Positions 40,805-52,260 of a DNA stretch of 64,000 nucleotides are shown piece after piece. This DNA comes from Ophiodon elongatus (Eukaryota; Chordata; Actinopteri; Perciformes; Hexagrammidae), in contig JACSYO010002169.1 in the NCBI GenBank assembly GCA_016806645.1, forward strand, positions 490,501-554,500. The letters run 5' to 3'. The notes under the pieces are model-generated. The model searched no databases, was not told the DNA's origin, and saw only the letters and a program-made list of their open reading frames with translations. A program made the translations under genes and the position numbers. The stretch's first letter is position 1. Each line of letters begins with the position of its first letter.

Positions 40805-40990
40805 GTTATACGCTTCAGTTCAGGGAACTTGAAAGAGTAAGAAAGGTTCAGGTAGTAACCTTGGTTCAGGGAACCTAAAACAGTCCTAAGTAAGACTCTT
40901 AAACAACTTATGTGCACACATTTAGTTCAGGGAACTAAATAGTGGTTAAGGTGGTAAACCTTGGTTCTGGGAACCTAAAAACAGCCTTAG
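40805..40990 (+). repeat. imperfect repeats in retroviral leader
   Basis: Units of the type TTCAGGGAACCTAAAACAG recur at about 40817, 40872, 40926 and 40965 with spacer sequence between them. They lie between the primer-binding site and the gag region. Confidence 0.7.
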
Positions 40991-43089
40991 ATAAATTAAT
41001 ATATAGAAGCGCTAAAAAAATAAACTAGTTAGAAATTGGATCTACATGTAGTAAAAATAGTGACGTAAATACAAACAACTAGAGATGATTTATACCAAGT
41101 CATATATTGACTTTAGAAAACTAAAAAGATTGAATAAAGACTGACCAAACTGACCGATGACTGAGAACACTGACTGTAAATGGCCATATGCGCGTTGCGT
41201 AATCATGAGCTTTTGGCATGTTGATGGCATGAGTGTGTGAAATCTGTGACATTGATGTCGCAGTGTGTTTTATAATAGTACTGCTTGTTGTAATCGTTAC
41301 CTGTGTGATTATAGTGAATTGATTGGTTAGGAAGCCAAACACAGTAAATGCATTTTACTCGGTTTGAATGTTGAAATAGATACTGTTGGCTGGCTTGGTT
41401 TCGTTCACCCTGTACGTATATATCTTGAGCTATATTGTACCGATATTCTAATATTCAGAAGTCCCCCCTCCCTTCATGCTCCGTCTGCTCGTGTGCAGCT
41501 GAGCGACCAGATGTGTGTGTGTGGGAACTTAAGTAGTACCAAAGTTGAAAACAGTATTCCTGATACTGTGTACAGTTAGAAATACAGAAATTAACCATTC
41601 TGCCATTGCAGACAATATATTTGGCGTACATTTTGCACACTGAGAATTGATGTTAAACATAATTGAGGTAGATGGGATTGGACGAGTAATCAGGACTCCG
41701 TTGGACGACAGAAGCGTAAAATAGTTAACTCCTCCAGACGGGGAGAAGCTGTCCTCGGACGAGTTCGAGATCGTCAGTCCAATCCTGGAACTAGAAAAAG
41801 AATTCCACCCGGTGAGAATTTTGTTCCATAAGAAATTGTTTTGTGATGTAACAGACACTTGGAAGTGGTAAACTTGTAATCTCGCACATGAGGGTGCTGG
41901 ACAGATGTGTCCTAGTGAACTTGTAGTATTTGAAAAAATGGTTATATGTATCCTTTCAAGTTGAACTAAATCTTGATTAGACCAGATTGTTCTAGAAATT
42001 CCGTAAACAATTAACTAGAGAAAAAGTAGTAAAAACAGTGATGGTGAAGTTTTAGAGGGAGATGTTAAGTGTATGAAGATGAGAAATGAAGGGAATGTGA
42101 AGAAGTTAAAAAGATGGAAAGACCAGTATGATTTTAACAGAAAATTGACAGTCACAGGATGTCAAAATTTGGTTGGCCAGATTGAACAAAGATGTAATAA
42201 GAATGGGAAAAAGGAAGAGAGAGAAGTATTGGTAGAGCAAAGATGTGGTAGGATGAGGCGCAAGACTGATATGAAAAGAGAGAAACAGAAAGCAACAGGA
42301 AAAGAGGGAGAATGAAAAGAAATGTAAAAATGAAAGAACAAATAACTTTGTGTCCACATGTGAATTTTCTGAGAGTCAGGACAATAATAATATAATCAGA
42401 CAAAGACCACAGCCAGAGCCCGGTCCGGAACCTCTCCCTCCTCACTATCCTTCCTCCTCAGCCACAACAAAATTCGCACATCTCCTATCCCTCCTCCGCC
42501 GTCCTCCATCACACTCCTGCCCGTGCCTCGGCGCCCCCGTCCACATCAAGCCTCGCCATCAGTGGTGGTCTCCTCGGAACACTGGCCTGCCTTGTGGAAA
42601 GCCGCACACACCACAACAGGTAATATGTATGGAATATCATACAACCTTATAAATCCCAGTGTTGATAATTTTCCTTAAATTCAACTACAGTTTATCAAAA
42701 AACACTGAGTAGGCTGGCAAACATGTGCCCTAGCAGAAACTAAAGCATACGCTTCACAGGCAGCAAAGGTGTTACAGAGCAAACGGCAAAAGGAAAAAGG
42801 AAAATGATGACGTGTTTGAACCTGCCTGTTCTGATGTGTATTTCTGAGACAATCAAAGACATGGAGGCTTCCGTGGCCGGGAACAAGGAGGGGGAGGAGG
42901 ACGAGGTGGAGGGGGCAGGAGGACAACAGGACTCAGCATGACTGATAGCACCTACTCCCACTGATAACTCAGGTCCTGTACACACACACTCTGATACACA
43001 GGCACAGACTGATAATGAGGAAGAAGAGACAGAAATAATACAACAAATAGAGATATGGTTAATTGCTGGAAGAAAAGCTGTTTGTAACC

Positions 43090-43300
43090 TTAAAAGGTAG
43101 AAGGATGTGAAGTTTTTTTTTTTGTGTGATTCTGGAGCATGCAGATCAGTTATATTAGCAGTGGAATAGAAAGCTAATGAAACAATCACCAAATACCATA
43201 ATGGTAAGATCAGTGAATGGGCAAGTGCAAACAGGATATCTCTACTTAACATTTGTAATCACAGATCCAAAAACTGTTTGTGTTAACTTAAAAACTGACG
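43090..43300 (+). pseudogene. retroviral protease fragment
   Basis: The triplets at 43125-43139 encode Cys-Asp-Ser-Gly-Ala, the aspartic protease active-site motif, and a SVNGQ motif follows near 43210. The frame is interrupted by stops upstream and between the two motifs. The following sequence to about 43590 is open but only loosely resembles the end of pol. Confidence 0.65.
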
Positions 43301-43589
43301 AGGTGGCCCCACCCACTGCCCACAAACAAGAACCTGGACATACGCATTACGCAATGTATTATTGTTACTCAGGACGGGATACAAAATATGAGAGTAAATT
43401 CTTTAAAACACCAACAGCAAAATTAAGAATGACACCTAGAGCACCATTAGTGCCAGATATGATAAACCAACAACAGGCAACACAGGATAAGCTGAGCTGG
43501 ACTTCAGAGGAAGAGAAAGATTTCATTGGTGAAGAAAATGCTGACAAGCTCATCTGTATTAGACTTGCCAAATTACATAAACACCTTTT

Positions 43590-44740
43590 ATAGATAGGTG
43601 GCTCTTTTGAGCCATGGGTTGGATCATGTCTCAACAGGAGGGATGGTATCTATGATAAATGGAGTATTTACAGCATATGGCTTCACAAACTACTAAATAT
43701 TTTTTTTTTGTCTAGCATGGTACACACTTCGTGAACAAGGTGATAAAGCATCTAGCTGGTGTTTTATGGAATGAATATGAAGTAGCACTGCTCCTATCAC
43801 CCACAATCAGCAGGGTTGATTGAACGAACAAATGGCACTGTAGTGACTGATTTCTGTGACGAGCCACTCGGCTGGGTGAGGTAGAAGATCCTGTTCTTTA
43901 CTCGCTGTTACAAAGAGATTCCAGGCCGTTCGTATTTTTGGGTGAGGTTTCCGTTTAATTATAGTTCACAACTGACCATTTGCTTGATATCTATTGGTTT
44001 CCCTCTGGTGTGTTTTGTTTTGCGGTAAAAACCGTGCGATCTCCTCGTCACCCATGCATTATTACCTCTGTCAGTTGCACCTGTGCCCCATATATAAAAT
44101 ACCTCCCACACTAATACACACTGCCACCCGTGGTCAACCTGAGATAGGCTCCACACAGACATATAATACACAGACATAACCAATGACTCCTACAGGCACA
44201 ATGAAATAAGAACAAAATAATGATGGCTGAGACAGGAAAAAACTGGGTACAATGTTTGGCTCCGGTAATGTTTAGTGTACACATATTGCCTAGCAGTAGA
44301 GGACTCTTGACTTTTGAGCTATTGAATGGCAGACCTTACTATCTAACCGAGCTTAGACCGTTTGTTAGACAGGCTGAGCACATGGGAGAAAACATCGCAG
44401 AATATATAAACAAGAATGTTACAAACAAAAGAGATTGCTTCTTCTGTTATTCCCCCCACTCAGGTGGGGCCTGATGTAGTCCTGACGGGGAAACCAGGAG
44501 ATTGGGTCCTGATTAAGGTTATAAAGCGAAAGACCTGGCATGCTCCAAGGAGGGGAGGGCCATTCAAAGTGCTCCCGAGCACACTAACCGCTGTCTGCAT
44601 AGCAGAGAGATCATCCTGGATTCATCTCACCCACTGCAAAAAAACTTGTCTACAGAAAACTGCGTCACTGATAACTCCTGAACAGACACCCACTTCCTCT
44701 GAGGTGCAGCCTGGCTACAAAGGGAAGTGAAACCACTAGG
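43590..44740 (+). pseudogene. retroviral integrase remnant, split by a solo LTR
   Basis: Three pieces are visible. An N-terminal zinc-finger-like piece is at about 43590-43705. The distal part of the catalytic core (GTHFVNK near 43720, then ERTNGT near 43826) is in shifted frames. A C-terminal piece at 44220-44740 carries a PGDWVLI...GPF segment. Sequence between the first two pieces is missing. The 356-bp LTR at 43839-44194 interrupts the core to C-terminal junction. Non-functional. Confidence 0.8.
43839..44194 (+). mobile_element. solo LTR, 356 bp, with 5-bp target duplication
   Basis: Begins TGTAG and ends CTACA (perfect terminal inverted repeat), flanked by GGCAC at 43834-43838 and 44195-44199. 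A TATA-like TATATAAAAT sits at 44091-44100. It interrupts the integrase remnant of the older retrovirus. Orientation is inferred from the TATA box. Confidence 0.88.
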
Positions 44741-45057
44741 GGCGCCTGTCTCAAACCCAGTGAAGAGTAGATTACATACAAAGTCAATGCACAGACGCGA
44801 ATGGTTGCGAATAACAAAAATTTTCGCCACGCGGTGCAAATGGCGCGAATGACGCGAATCGCGCGAATGACGCAAAGTGAATAATTCGCTTCATTCGCGC
44901 GAGTTGAAATTTGGAGCATAAATAGTGGTTATTTCTTCCACGGTGGATGGCAGAAATGAACTATTTCCACGGAGATAAGCCACGCCCCCTCGCCGGCGGC
45001 GAGTGTAGCGCGCAAAAGCGAATGACGTGAAATAACCACAAATAGTCCGGCGAGTAA

Positions 45058-46825
45058 TGTTAAGGTTAAATGAAGAAAGCTTCTAAAGCAACTGTCTCAT
45101 GCCTTTATTTTGTAACATTTTCATAGTTGATATTTTGTAACAATTTCATAATTGGTATTTCGTAACTATTTCATAAGCAGTATGTTTAGACTATTCAATA
45201 ATCAGTATGTTTAGACTATTTCATAATTACCGTATGTTCAGACTATTTCATATTTACCATGTGTTAAAACTACCGTATGCTTAAATCGTATTATGGTTAC
45301 CGTGTGTAAATTATGCAGCGGCAGTTAGATACAATGTATTGCACGATCGGGGGAGATCCTTTGAAACCTGAAGCGGAACGGGCTACAGGATGACATACTA
45401 AAACGGCGACGACACGGGACAGTGGAAGGACCCCGCCGCAACGCGGAGACATACGACAAGGGGTACATCCCAAGTCTCTTAATTGTCGTTTCCTCGCTCC
45501 TCGCCTGAACCGGAAGTTGTTCTGCGCCGCCATATTGAAGGCCGTCCCAAAGCTCTTATTTCTGTCTGAGGATCGAGGAGGCATCTCGGAGGAGCCATGA
45601 GCGAGGAAGCGAGAGAACAGGCTTCCAGGAAGTGTTTTAACGCTGGACACGTCCCCTCACTGTTCATCAGTTATCTGATTGGTCGGACTGATCGCTGGAG
45701 TTTCATACCAGAGTGAAGACGATCACAGATTAAACTCTATATATTTGATTTGTTTTCTGAGTGTTGGGTTTTCTGAGTTATATCATTTAAGTTTAACCTG
45801 AAACATTGAGCCTAATAAATTAATGCCAGTGTTCAAGAGAAACCATAATCGCCATAATTGCAAAACATACGGTAGCAAATAATTCATAAATAAAACAAAT
45901 GCATTTTGCCGGTAGAAATCGGCTGTGCGCTTATAAGCAGGACACAGAACACAGTATAAATACCACAAACTGTGTATAAATACTCAATGCCGTTACAGGT
46001 AACAGACTACAGAGAGAAAACATATCCACTCTGTTAGTGGTAATAACGGTGTCTTTATTAGTATACATAGTAGTTTAACACCATTAAATTAACTGAAAAC
46101 ATCATACGATCATTTTTATTAATATTTTAAGTGGCTTGTTATTGGAATGTGAGCTAAAAACTGTCCGTGAGACTGATCATGTGTTCAGACACGAACTCCG
46201 TTAAAAATCTCTCCAGCTGTTAAAGCGACTGACAGCTGATCCAGCTGTGATCAGCTGATCCTCCGTCATCAGGAACAGACGTCGCTTCACGTGACGCTTT
46301 CGAGGAAAGGACGTCTCATGTCTCTTAAAACATATGTCCTCGTTTCCTCTGTCCCTGCATGGTTTCCTTGCGTCTCTCCATGCATCCCTGGTGGGCGGGA
46401 CTAAGACGCAAGGAAAAGACGCAAGTGAGGGAAACGGGGATGCAGTTAAGAGACTTGGGACGCACCCAAGGACTTCGAAGGAATATAAAACGACGCGGAG
46501 AGGGTGTGACGGGACTTCTGGGGCGCACAGCGCGGATCGCTGCGCCAGACGTCGGCGAGGCGTGACGCGTGAGGTCATTGGGGTCACGCAGCAGGACGAG
46601 AGAAGAGGGCCTGTGGCGTGATCCTGTTCCATGGGACATTTTTCTTATTTTTCATATCGTGTATTTAAGGTGTAATTGTTTTCATTTTAAAGTAAATACT
46701 TTTCTACTTAAACTTCGAACCGCCATTCGGCTTTGTTTATTAGCGGATTCCTCAGTGGGGCTCGGCCTCTTTGCAGTGCGCCTCGAGCGATACACTCTTC
46801 GTACCAAGGATGCTATTTCTCAACA
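45058..46825 (+). mobile_element. solo LTR interrupted by a 1-kb MITE
   Basis: Begins TGTTAAGG and ends CTCAACA, with GTAA on both sides (45054-45057 and 46826-46829). Removing the MITE at 45462-46466 leaves an LTR of about 760 bp. It contains approximate 27-bp tandem repeats in its left part (45110-45300, CATAATTACCGTATGTTCAG type), as U3 regions often do, and a TATA box (ATATAAAA) at 46483-46490 about 340 bp before the end. Confidence 0.8.
45462..46466. mobile_element. MITE-like element with terminal inverted repeats
   Basis: The left end GGTACATCCCAAGTCTCTTA and the right end (reverse complement GGTGCGTCCCAAGTCTCTTA) form imperfect inverted repeats of at least 20 bp. CAAGG flanks both sides (45457-45461 and 46467-46471), a possible 5-bp target duplication. 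No intact ORF is present, and the superfamily is not identified. Confidence 0.8.
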
Positions 46826-47249
46826 GTAAACTCACGCGAAAACGGCTTTTGGTGTGAACGCACCTTTCGGGAGTGTCTGTGGAAGAGAGCTCAGTGTCGG
46901 GTTTGAAAGTAGAAACCGGTTAACCATTAAAAATGGCGCCACCTAGACCGTGGCACCCACTTGGACATCCAGGGTTATGTGCCCTGACAGGAACTTTATG
47001 TTTCCTGACTTTTCGCAGCCTTAATGATAGTTGGTGCTATATTATGATGGGAAGCTTGGCAGATAAAATTGACAAATACAACTAGTCCGGCCACAACTAG
47101 GCCCTCTAGAGAGGGCCGTCAACACTGTGTCAAGAGAAGGATAAGTAACATATCTTAATGTGACTGTTTAAACAAACCTTGACAAGATGACAGGATTTAC
47201 TGATAAGAATGTGTGGCTGGAATGGATGATGTAATCTGCTAATCAAATG

Positions 47250-47960
47250 CACTTGTCTAACTGTGTAGCTTGTGCCCCATCCAGACCAATGCTGGGAACA
47301 ATTCCATTCCAATTATCACCATATAATGATCCTACAGGCTTTATATGTGCTTTACAGTTTTCTTCTCCTCAACCGCCTAGCAACAGTAATTGTACTACCT
47401 TACACCATTTGTTGCCACCTGCTCGGACCAAGGTTGACCCAATACCACCTTATTTCTCTCCCTATGCAGCAAATTGTACTTGTTTCACTAGGTACTATGC
47501 TCAGGGAACTCCTGTGGGAACTCTGCAATGGTGCAATGAGACGTTTGATATTACACAGATGACTGATGGGTATGAGAAATCTTGGTTGGAACACCAGACT
47601 GCATCCAGAGCTGAGACCTGGTGGTTCTGTGGAGCATCAGGAAGCTTCAGTCCGTCTGTCTATATTGAGGCCATTGGACTTCCCATCGGAGTGCCAGATG
47701 AGTATAAGGCTAGAAATCAAATTGGTGCAGGTGTAGAATCAGTACTGTTCTGGTGGGTAAATTACATCTACTATAACCAACAAAGAGTTATCAATTATAC
47801 CGGAGAAGGGAGGGGTCTGCAAAATCTTTGGCTCATCTTGTTGCACTTTCATACCTAACAATACTGCACCGTACGGGTCAGTAACTTGAGCATTGCAGGG
47901 ACTAACTTCACTTTCCGAGGAGCTGGCCGAGAATGCTGGGCTTGATGACCCTTTCGGTAG
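47250..47960 (+). pseudogene. retroviral envelope remnant
   Basis: An open frame of 203 codons starts at 47247 and covers the end of a surface-type and the start of a transmembrane-type region. It contains a YIYYNQQR stretch and, beyond a frame change near 47830, a Cys-Cys motif region and an ELAEN motif near 47925. Stops and shifts follow. The coding segment is short and lacks both the start of env and the membrane anchor, so it cannot make a full envelope protein. Confidence 0.75.
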
Positions 47961-48210
47961 AATACTGGAATCATGGTTCAATTTCCCAACAAGACGACGA
48001 GGCCATCGTGGCCCTGTTTGAACAGAGTGCTAAAACTGGACTGTGACGCAATGATGACACAGCATGTGCTAGAAGCATTTACACTATTGTTGCAGCTATA
48101 AAATATTGTAATCCGTGTGACATTGTGATATGTACATCTTGTTTTATGCTTACCCTTATTCATGGTTATACTCTTTATATTATTTTTATCTAGTGGTTAT
48201 ACTTTGTATA

Positions 48211-48223
48211 AACAGGAGGGAAA
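48211..48223 (+). other. polypurine tract
   Basis: AACAGGAGGGAAA lies directly before the TGTTGG start of the 3' LTR, the expected plus-strand priming site. Confidence 0.8.
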
Positions 48224-48328
48224 TGTTGGAAAAATAATGGTTTTTGTAGGGTTGTGACCTTACAGGTCACAGAATGTTTAGATTAAGAGATGCATCACAT
48301 TCTTCCTTCCTGTAGTTGCACTTAGGTG
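48224..48328 (+). repeat. truncated 3' LTR
   Basis: Matches the first 105 bp of the 5' LTR with scattered substitutions and one 3-bp gap, then diverges abruptly after CACTTAGGTG. The rest of the LTR is lost or replaced. Confidence 0.8.
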
Positions 48329-49821
48329 TGCCATCAGGTATTTTTCACCATCAGTCCCCCGAGCATCTGGGCAGATTGTAAGGGATTCTTTCTCTTCCAT
48401 CCACCACAGCCAGGCTTACCACTGCACGGGTTACGTATACGTGAATATGAAAAATTATTTGTTTGCATCGGGGATTGACTCCTTTCTGACAACCGATGTG
48501 CCATGACCATCTGATTTATGTCTAGAACAATGTGGATGCATTATTCAGGACATGGGTGATTTTATTTATTTATTATATTAGCTGCTACATCCCCTTTTCT
48601 CAGAACAGGTGAGTACATGTGTGAAACTCACACAGACCAAAATATAAGAAGCAAAGTGGCAACGTTCTCAGCTTAAAGGGACAGTGTGCAGGATTTGGTG
48701 GCATCTAGCGGTGAGGTTGCAGATTGCAACCGACTGAATACAACTCTGCCTCATATTCCACTTCTGCTCGTAGATCCCCAAAATGAAACATTGAGACCCT
48801 TTAAATCCTTCCTGCCATCTTTGCTCGTCTGGACTTCAGCAGCTCCCATCCAGCTGTGCTCATCCTTCAATGTGGTTCGAGTATGTTTTGGCTGTGTTCA
48901 TGAGCACATGAAGAGACTTTATTCCCAAAGCCACACTTGTGTTGTCTCAGCGGTCGAATAAAAAGGTCTGAATCACTATTTGGCTCTATTCAGTGTTCCA
49001 TTTGTTCTCCTAGTCCCTGATTAATAACAGATGTGTGACACAAGTAAACCACCATCATATGCCTTAGCTAGGCGGTCTGCCACAACAACTCCAAGCGGGT
49101 TGCCGTAGCCACGTTGGCAGCGGAGAACAGCTGGTCATCCGGGGTCACACACCGGTTCCTCGCAGTCCGAGCCGGGGGACACCACCTGAGTTAATGGTGA
49201 TGGAGAGGTCACGGACGGGAGACGCCTTTCCTGGAAGAAAGAGCAGCTCAGAGTTGTCGAGGTTGAGCTCCGGGTAGGGGGGAAAACATCCACTTAGAGA
49301 CGGCAGCCAGACACACACAGAGCCGTGCTGCAGCCTGAGTTTCGAGGGGGGGGGGGGGGAAGAGTGAATTATTTGAGTGAATAAATGAGCCAAGTGACTT
49401 GGTGTAAAGAAAAAAGAGAAGGGGACCCAGAATGGAACCCTGAGGGACTCCAGTTAGTTCGGTTAAAAAGGTTCAGACGCAGAACCTCTCCAAGTTACCC
49501 TGCAATTGCGGCATGGGAGGTGGGAGGTGAACAGGGACAGTGCGGAGCCCAAAACTCCCAGTTCTTGGAGGGAGGACAGGAGGACCTGGTGTCAAACGCA
49601 GCTCAAAGGTCCAGGAGGATGACGGCGGAAGGAGAGGGAGGATCATTTATTTTCTCATCGGCCATTCATGCTGATTGATGCACAGTGAAGTTCGGAGGCC
49701 CGTTACCCGGAGATGAGAAGACATCGAGGTCTAAATCTTGATGAAAACATGTCCAGAGACGGTTGTTGTTAGGGGGAAAAGGACGGGGACTTCTGAGTAC
49801 ACTGCAGAGGTTTGTAAGAGA
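48329..49821. other. intergenic stretch with repeat fragments
   Basis: 48675-49010 (GGGACAGTGTGCAGGATTTG, GGTGGCATCTAGCGGTGAGG) resembles a common fish interspersed repeat. 49060-49800 is G+C-rich and unlike its surroundings, with a G-run at 49347-49359, but I cannot assign it. No clear exon is present. Confidence 0.4.
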
Positions 49822-49823
49822 TA

Positions 49824-51212
49824 GAGTTGTGTTCAAAATAATAGCAGTACAACATCACTAACCAGATCAGTGTTTGGTAGAAATTTTATTTCTACATAGC
49901 AAATAATGTACTAGGAGTGTAGTAGAGTAATAGAAAACCAACAGACCCAACAGCCGTGACATGCATGCTGCTGATTCTGTGAAATGTAATCATTAATTGA
50001 AATGGCCGTGTTCTAAATAATAGCAGTGTGGAGTTCGATTAGTGAGGTCATTCATTCTGTAAAAAAACAGGCGTCAAACAGGTGGCCCTTATCTAAGGAT
50101 GAAGGCAGCAAATGTGGTACATGCTGGTTATAGTGCGTTGCTCTCTGAACATCTGAGTAAAATGGGTCGTTCAAGACATTTTTCAGAAGAACAGCGTACT
50201 TGGATTAAAAAGTTGATTGGAGAGGGGAAAACATAAAGAAGTGCAGAAAATGATAGGGTGCTCAGATAAAACAATCTCAAATGCTTTAAAATGGCAACCA
50301 AAACCAGAAAGACCTGGAAGAAAACGGAAAACTACCATTCGAATGGATGGAAGAATAGACTGAGCCAATGATCAGCTCCAGGGAGATCAAAGAACAATTA
50401 GAAGACGCCTATGTGAAGCCAAGCTACCGGCAAGAAGCCCCCGCAAATGGCGGCGAAACGGTGCAACATTTTGTGGACTGATGAAAGCAAGATTGTTCTT
50501 TTTGGGTCTGGGGGCCGCAGACGGTTTGTCAGACAACCCCCAAACATTGAATTCAAGCCACAGTACTCTGTGAAGACAGTGAAGCAAGCATCATGATGTG
50601 GGCAAGTTTCTCATACTATGGTATTTATCACATACCAGGGATCATGGATCAGTTTGAATACATCAAAATACTTGAAGAGGAAATGCCATTGAAATGGGTG
50701 TTTCAACAACGACCCCAAACACACCAGTCAGCGAGCAGCGTCTTGGTTCCAGACCAACAAGATTAACGTTATGAAGTGGCCGGCCCAATCCCCGGGACCT
50801 TGATCCAATAAAAACTGGTTTCTGAGGAAAAACCAAGAAATGCAGAGGAATAGCGTCATGTAGTCCAATGGTCCTGGGCTGGGACACAGATGTGAAGCAG
50901 TTCTCAGAAACAGTGGTTATACAACTAAATATTAGTTCAGTGATTCACAGGAAAGCCAAATCTTCAAGCACTTTTCAGTTTACAGTAAATGTTTGAGCTT
51001 GTAAAGACAATGCAGACAGCAATTTTTTTTTAAACAGCCTAATATTCCTTTTTCTTCCCTAACAAATATGAGACATTTTTCTTCATGTTTTGATTTGGAA
51101 TAGAATGCAGTGTTCCCAATGCATTGGCGTGTGTGGGAATAAAAGCTATTATAAGGATTTTAGGCATCACTCACTTTTTTAAAACACACGGCTATTATTT
51201 TGAACACAACTG
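49824..51212 (+). mobile_element. dead Tc1/mariner DNA transposon
   Basis: The termini GAGTTGTGTTCAAAATAATAGC and (reverse complement) CAGTTGTGTTCAAAATAATAGC form inverted repeats, flanked by TA at 49822-49823 and 51213-51214. The 1389 bp inside encode fragments of a Tc1-type transposase: a helix-turn-helix-like start (MGRSRHFSEEQRTWIKKLIG) near 50163, a central WASFSYYG region near 50600 and a KWPAQSP region near 50777. Many stops and shifts show that it is inactive. Confidence 0.92.
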
Positions 51213-51214
51213 TA

Positions 51215-52260
51215 TATAGAGATAGAGAAAGAGATGGAGAGAGATAGATGGCGAGAGAGAGAAAGATGGAGCAAGATGGATGAGAGAGATAGATAGATGG
51301 ATGGAGAGATAAAGAGAGAGATAGAATGTCAGTGGCATTCCAAAGATGCAGTTGGGCTGACATCTGTTGGTGCACATATTGCATAATTTCCTTTACAAAA
51401 CTGTAATGTATGTTGAATTAAAGAGAGGTACTACCATCTAAGAGCAGCGGTAACTATGAAGTCTGGACTTCTCACTTGACAGTGTGAACGTAAAGGGGAG
51501 TTTGTCCCGTTAGAACTGTTGGGTTTTATTTGTCCAGGTTTTCACACATCTGTGTGAGATTCCTGCCTCCACAGACATTAATATAGAGGTGAGTCGAGTT
51601 TAGTTTGTGCTGCTCAAAACACAAACACGTAAAATAAATCTTTAAATTCCCCAAAAACCATAATCTCCTTCCATCGTCCTGGTTAATGGGTCAGCGACAG
51701 ACCTCACTGGGTCGCTCCACGAAATGAGAGGCAACAAACCCATGAGGAAAAAAAAAGCTGAATTATTGCGATTCCATCTGAGGGAGAAAACAGTAGTGTA
51801 TTTAACTCACGTTTGATTTTTTTTTTTTTTTTTTTTTTTCAACCGTTTATAACAAAGCAAACAACAGTGATGACAAAACAAAGAGCATACAAGGTACGTA
51901 CAGATCCAAGAAAAGCCACTTCTTACACTTGAGTGAAGGAGACTGTACTGTACACGAGACACCTGTGCTTGGGACTGACACTTGCTTCTCTGAGCTGGTG
52001 TTAAACTACTACTTGCCGATTAAAAGCTGGGCAATGTGACGGTAAAGAGTTCCCGTGGCCCACGCAGTGCGGCTCCCAGTTGGCAATAGAGTTAAAAGAA
52101 AGAAAAACATTCTACTGGCCGATCTGAACACTGTAGAATGACTGTAATGAAAAGGGAGTTGCTGTATGGAGGCAACTAAACCCTGGCAATGTCACAAGTG
52201 ATCCAGTATCTTCTGTATCCACGGCAACTTCAAATCGCATCAGTCCAGGTTGGCGACTAT
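51215..52260. other. pelp1 downstream region
   Basis: GATA/GAGA-rich simple sequence at 51219-51330 and a T-run at 51817-51839. The part nearest 52260 should be pelp1 3' UTR; a minus-strand AATAAA at about 51524 is a candidate signal but is far from the stop. Confidence 0.45.

Larger units (their letters stand above)
44770..46865. mobile_element. outer DNA-transposon-like element holding further insertions
   Basis: The left part (44775-45053) is rich in GCGAATGACGCGAATCGCGCG motifs. The right part after 46830 reads ACTCACGCGAAAACGGCTTTTGGTGTGAACGCACC, the kind of terminus seen in fish non-autonomous DNA elements. Both parts together would be one element split by the LTR at 45058-46825. Ends are approximate and the family is not identified. 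Confidence 0.45.
40252..48328 (+). mobile_element. decayed class I (gamma/epsilon-like) endogenous retrovirus
   Basis: A provirus remnant on the plus strand. It has a 5' LTR (40252-40547), a primer-binding site (40553-40570), pieces of pro and integrase (about 43090-44740), an env remnant (about 47250-47960), a polypurine tract (48211-48223) and the start of a 3' LTR (48224-48328). Gag cannot be identified with confidence. Reverse transcriptase and RNase H are essentially missing, and every remaining gene has stops, shifts or deletions. Later insertions sit inside it: a solo LTR (43839-44194) and a nested block (about 44770-46865). Class assignment rests on the CDSGA-type protease motif, the integrase C-terminal GPF-type domain and the transmembrane-type env fragment. 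No part appears able to encode a working protein. Confidence 0.88.

Noticed and set aside
40805..40990. CRISPR-like array
   Set aside because: Units are imperfect, spacers irregular and the genome is a vertebrate; these are leader repeats of a retrovirus.
42073..42315. Basic 80-codon ORF as a gag or accessory protein
   Set aside because: Lys/Arg-rich but with no motif that I can tie to a retroviral gene; left unassigned within the provirus.
51160..51384. Ser/Leu-rich minus-strand ORFs
   Set aside because: They come from GATA/GAGA simple sequence next to the Tc1 element.
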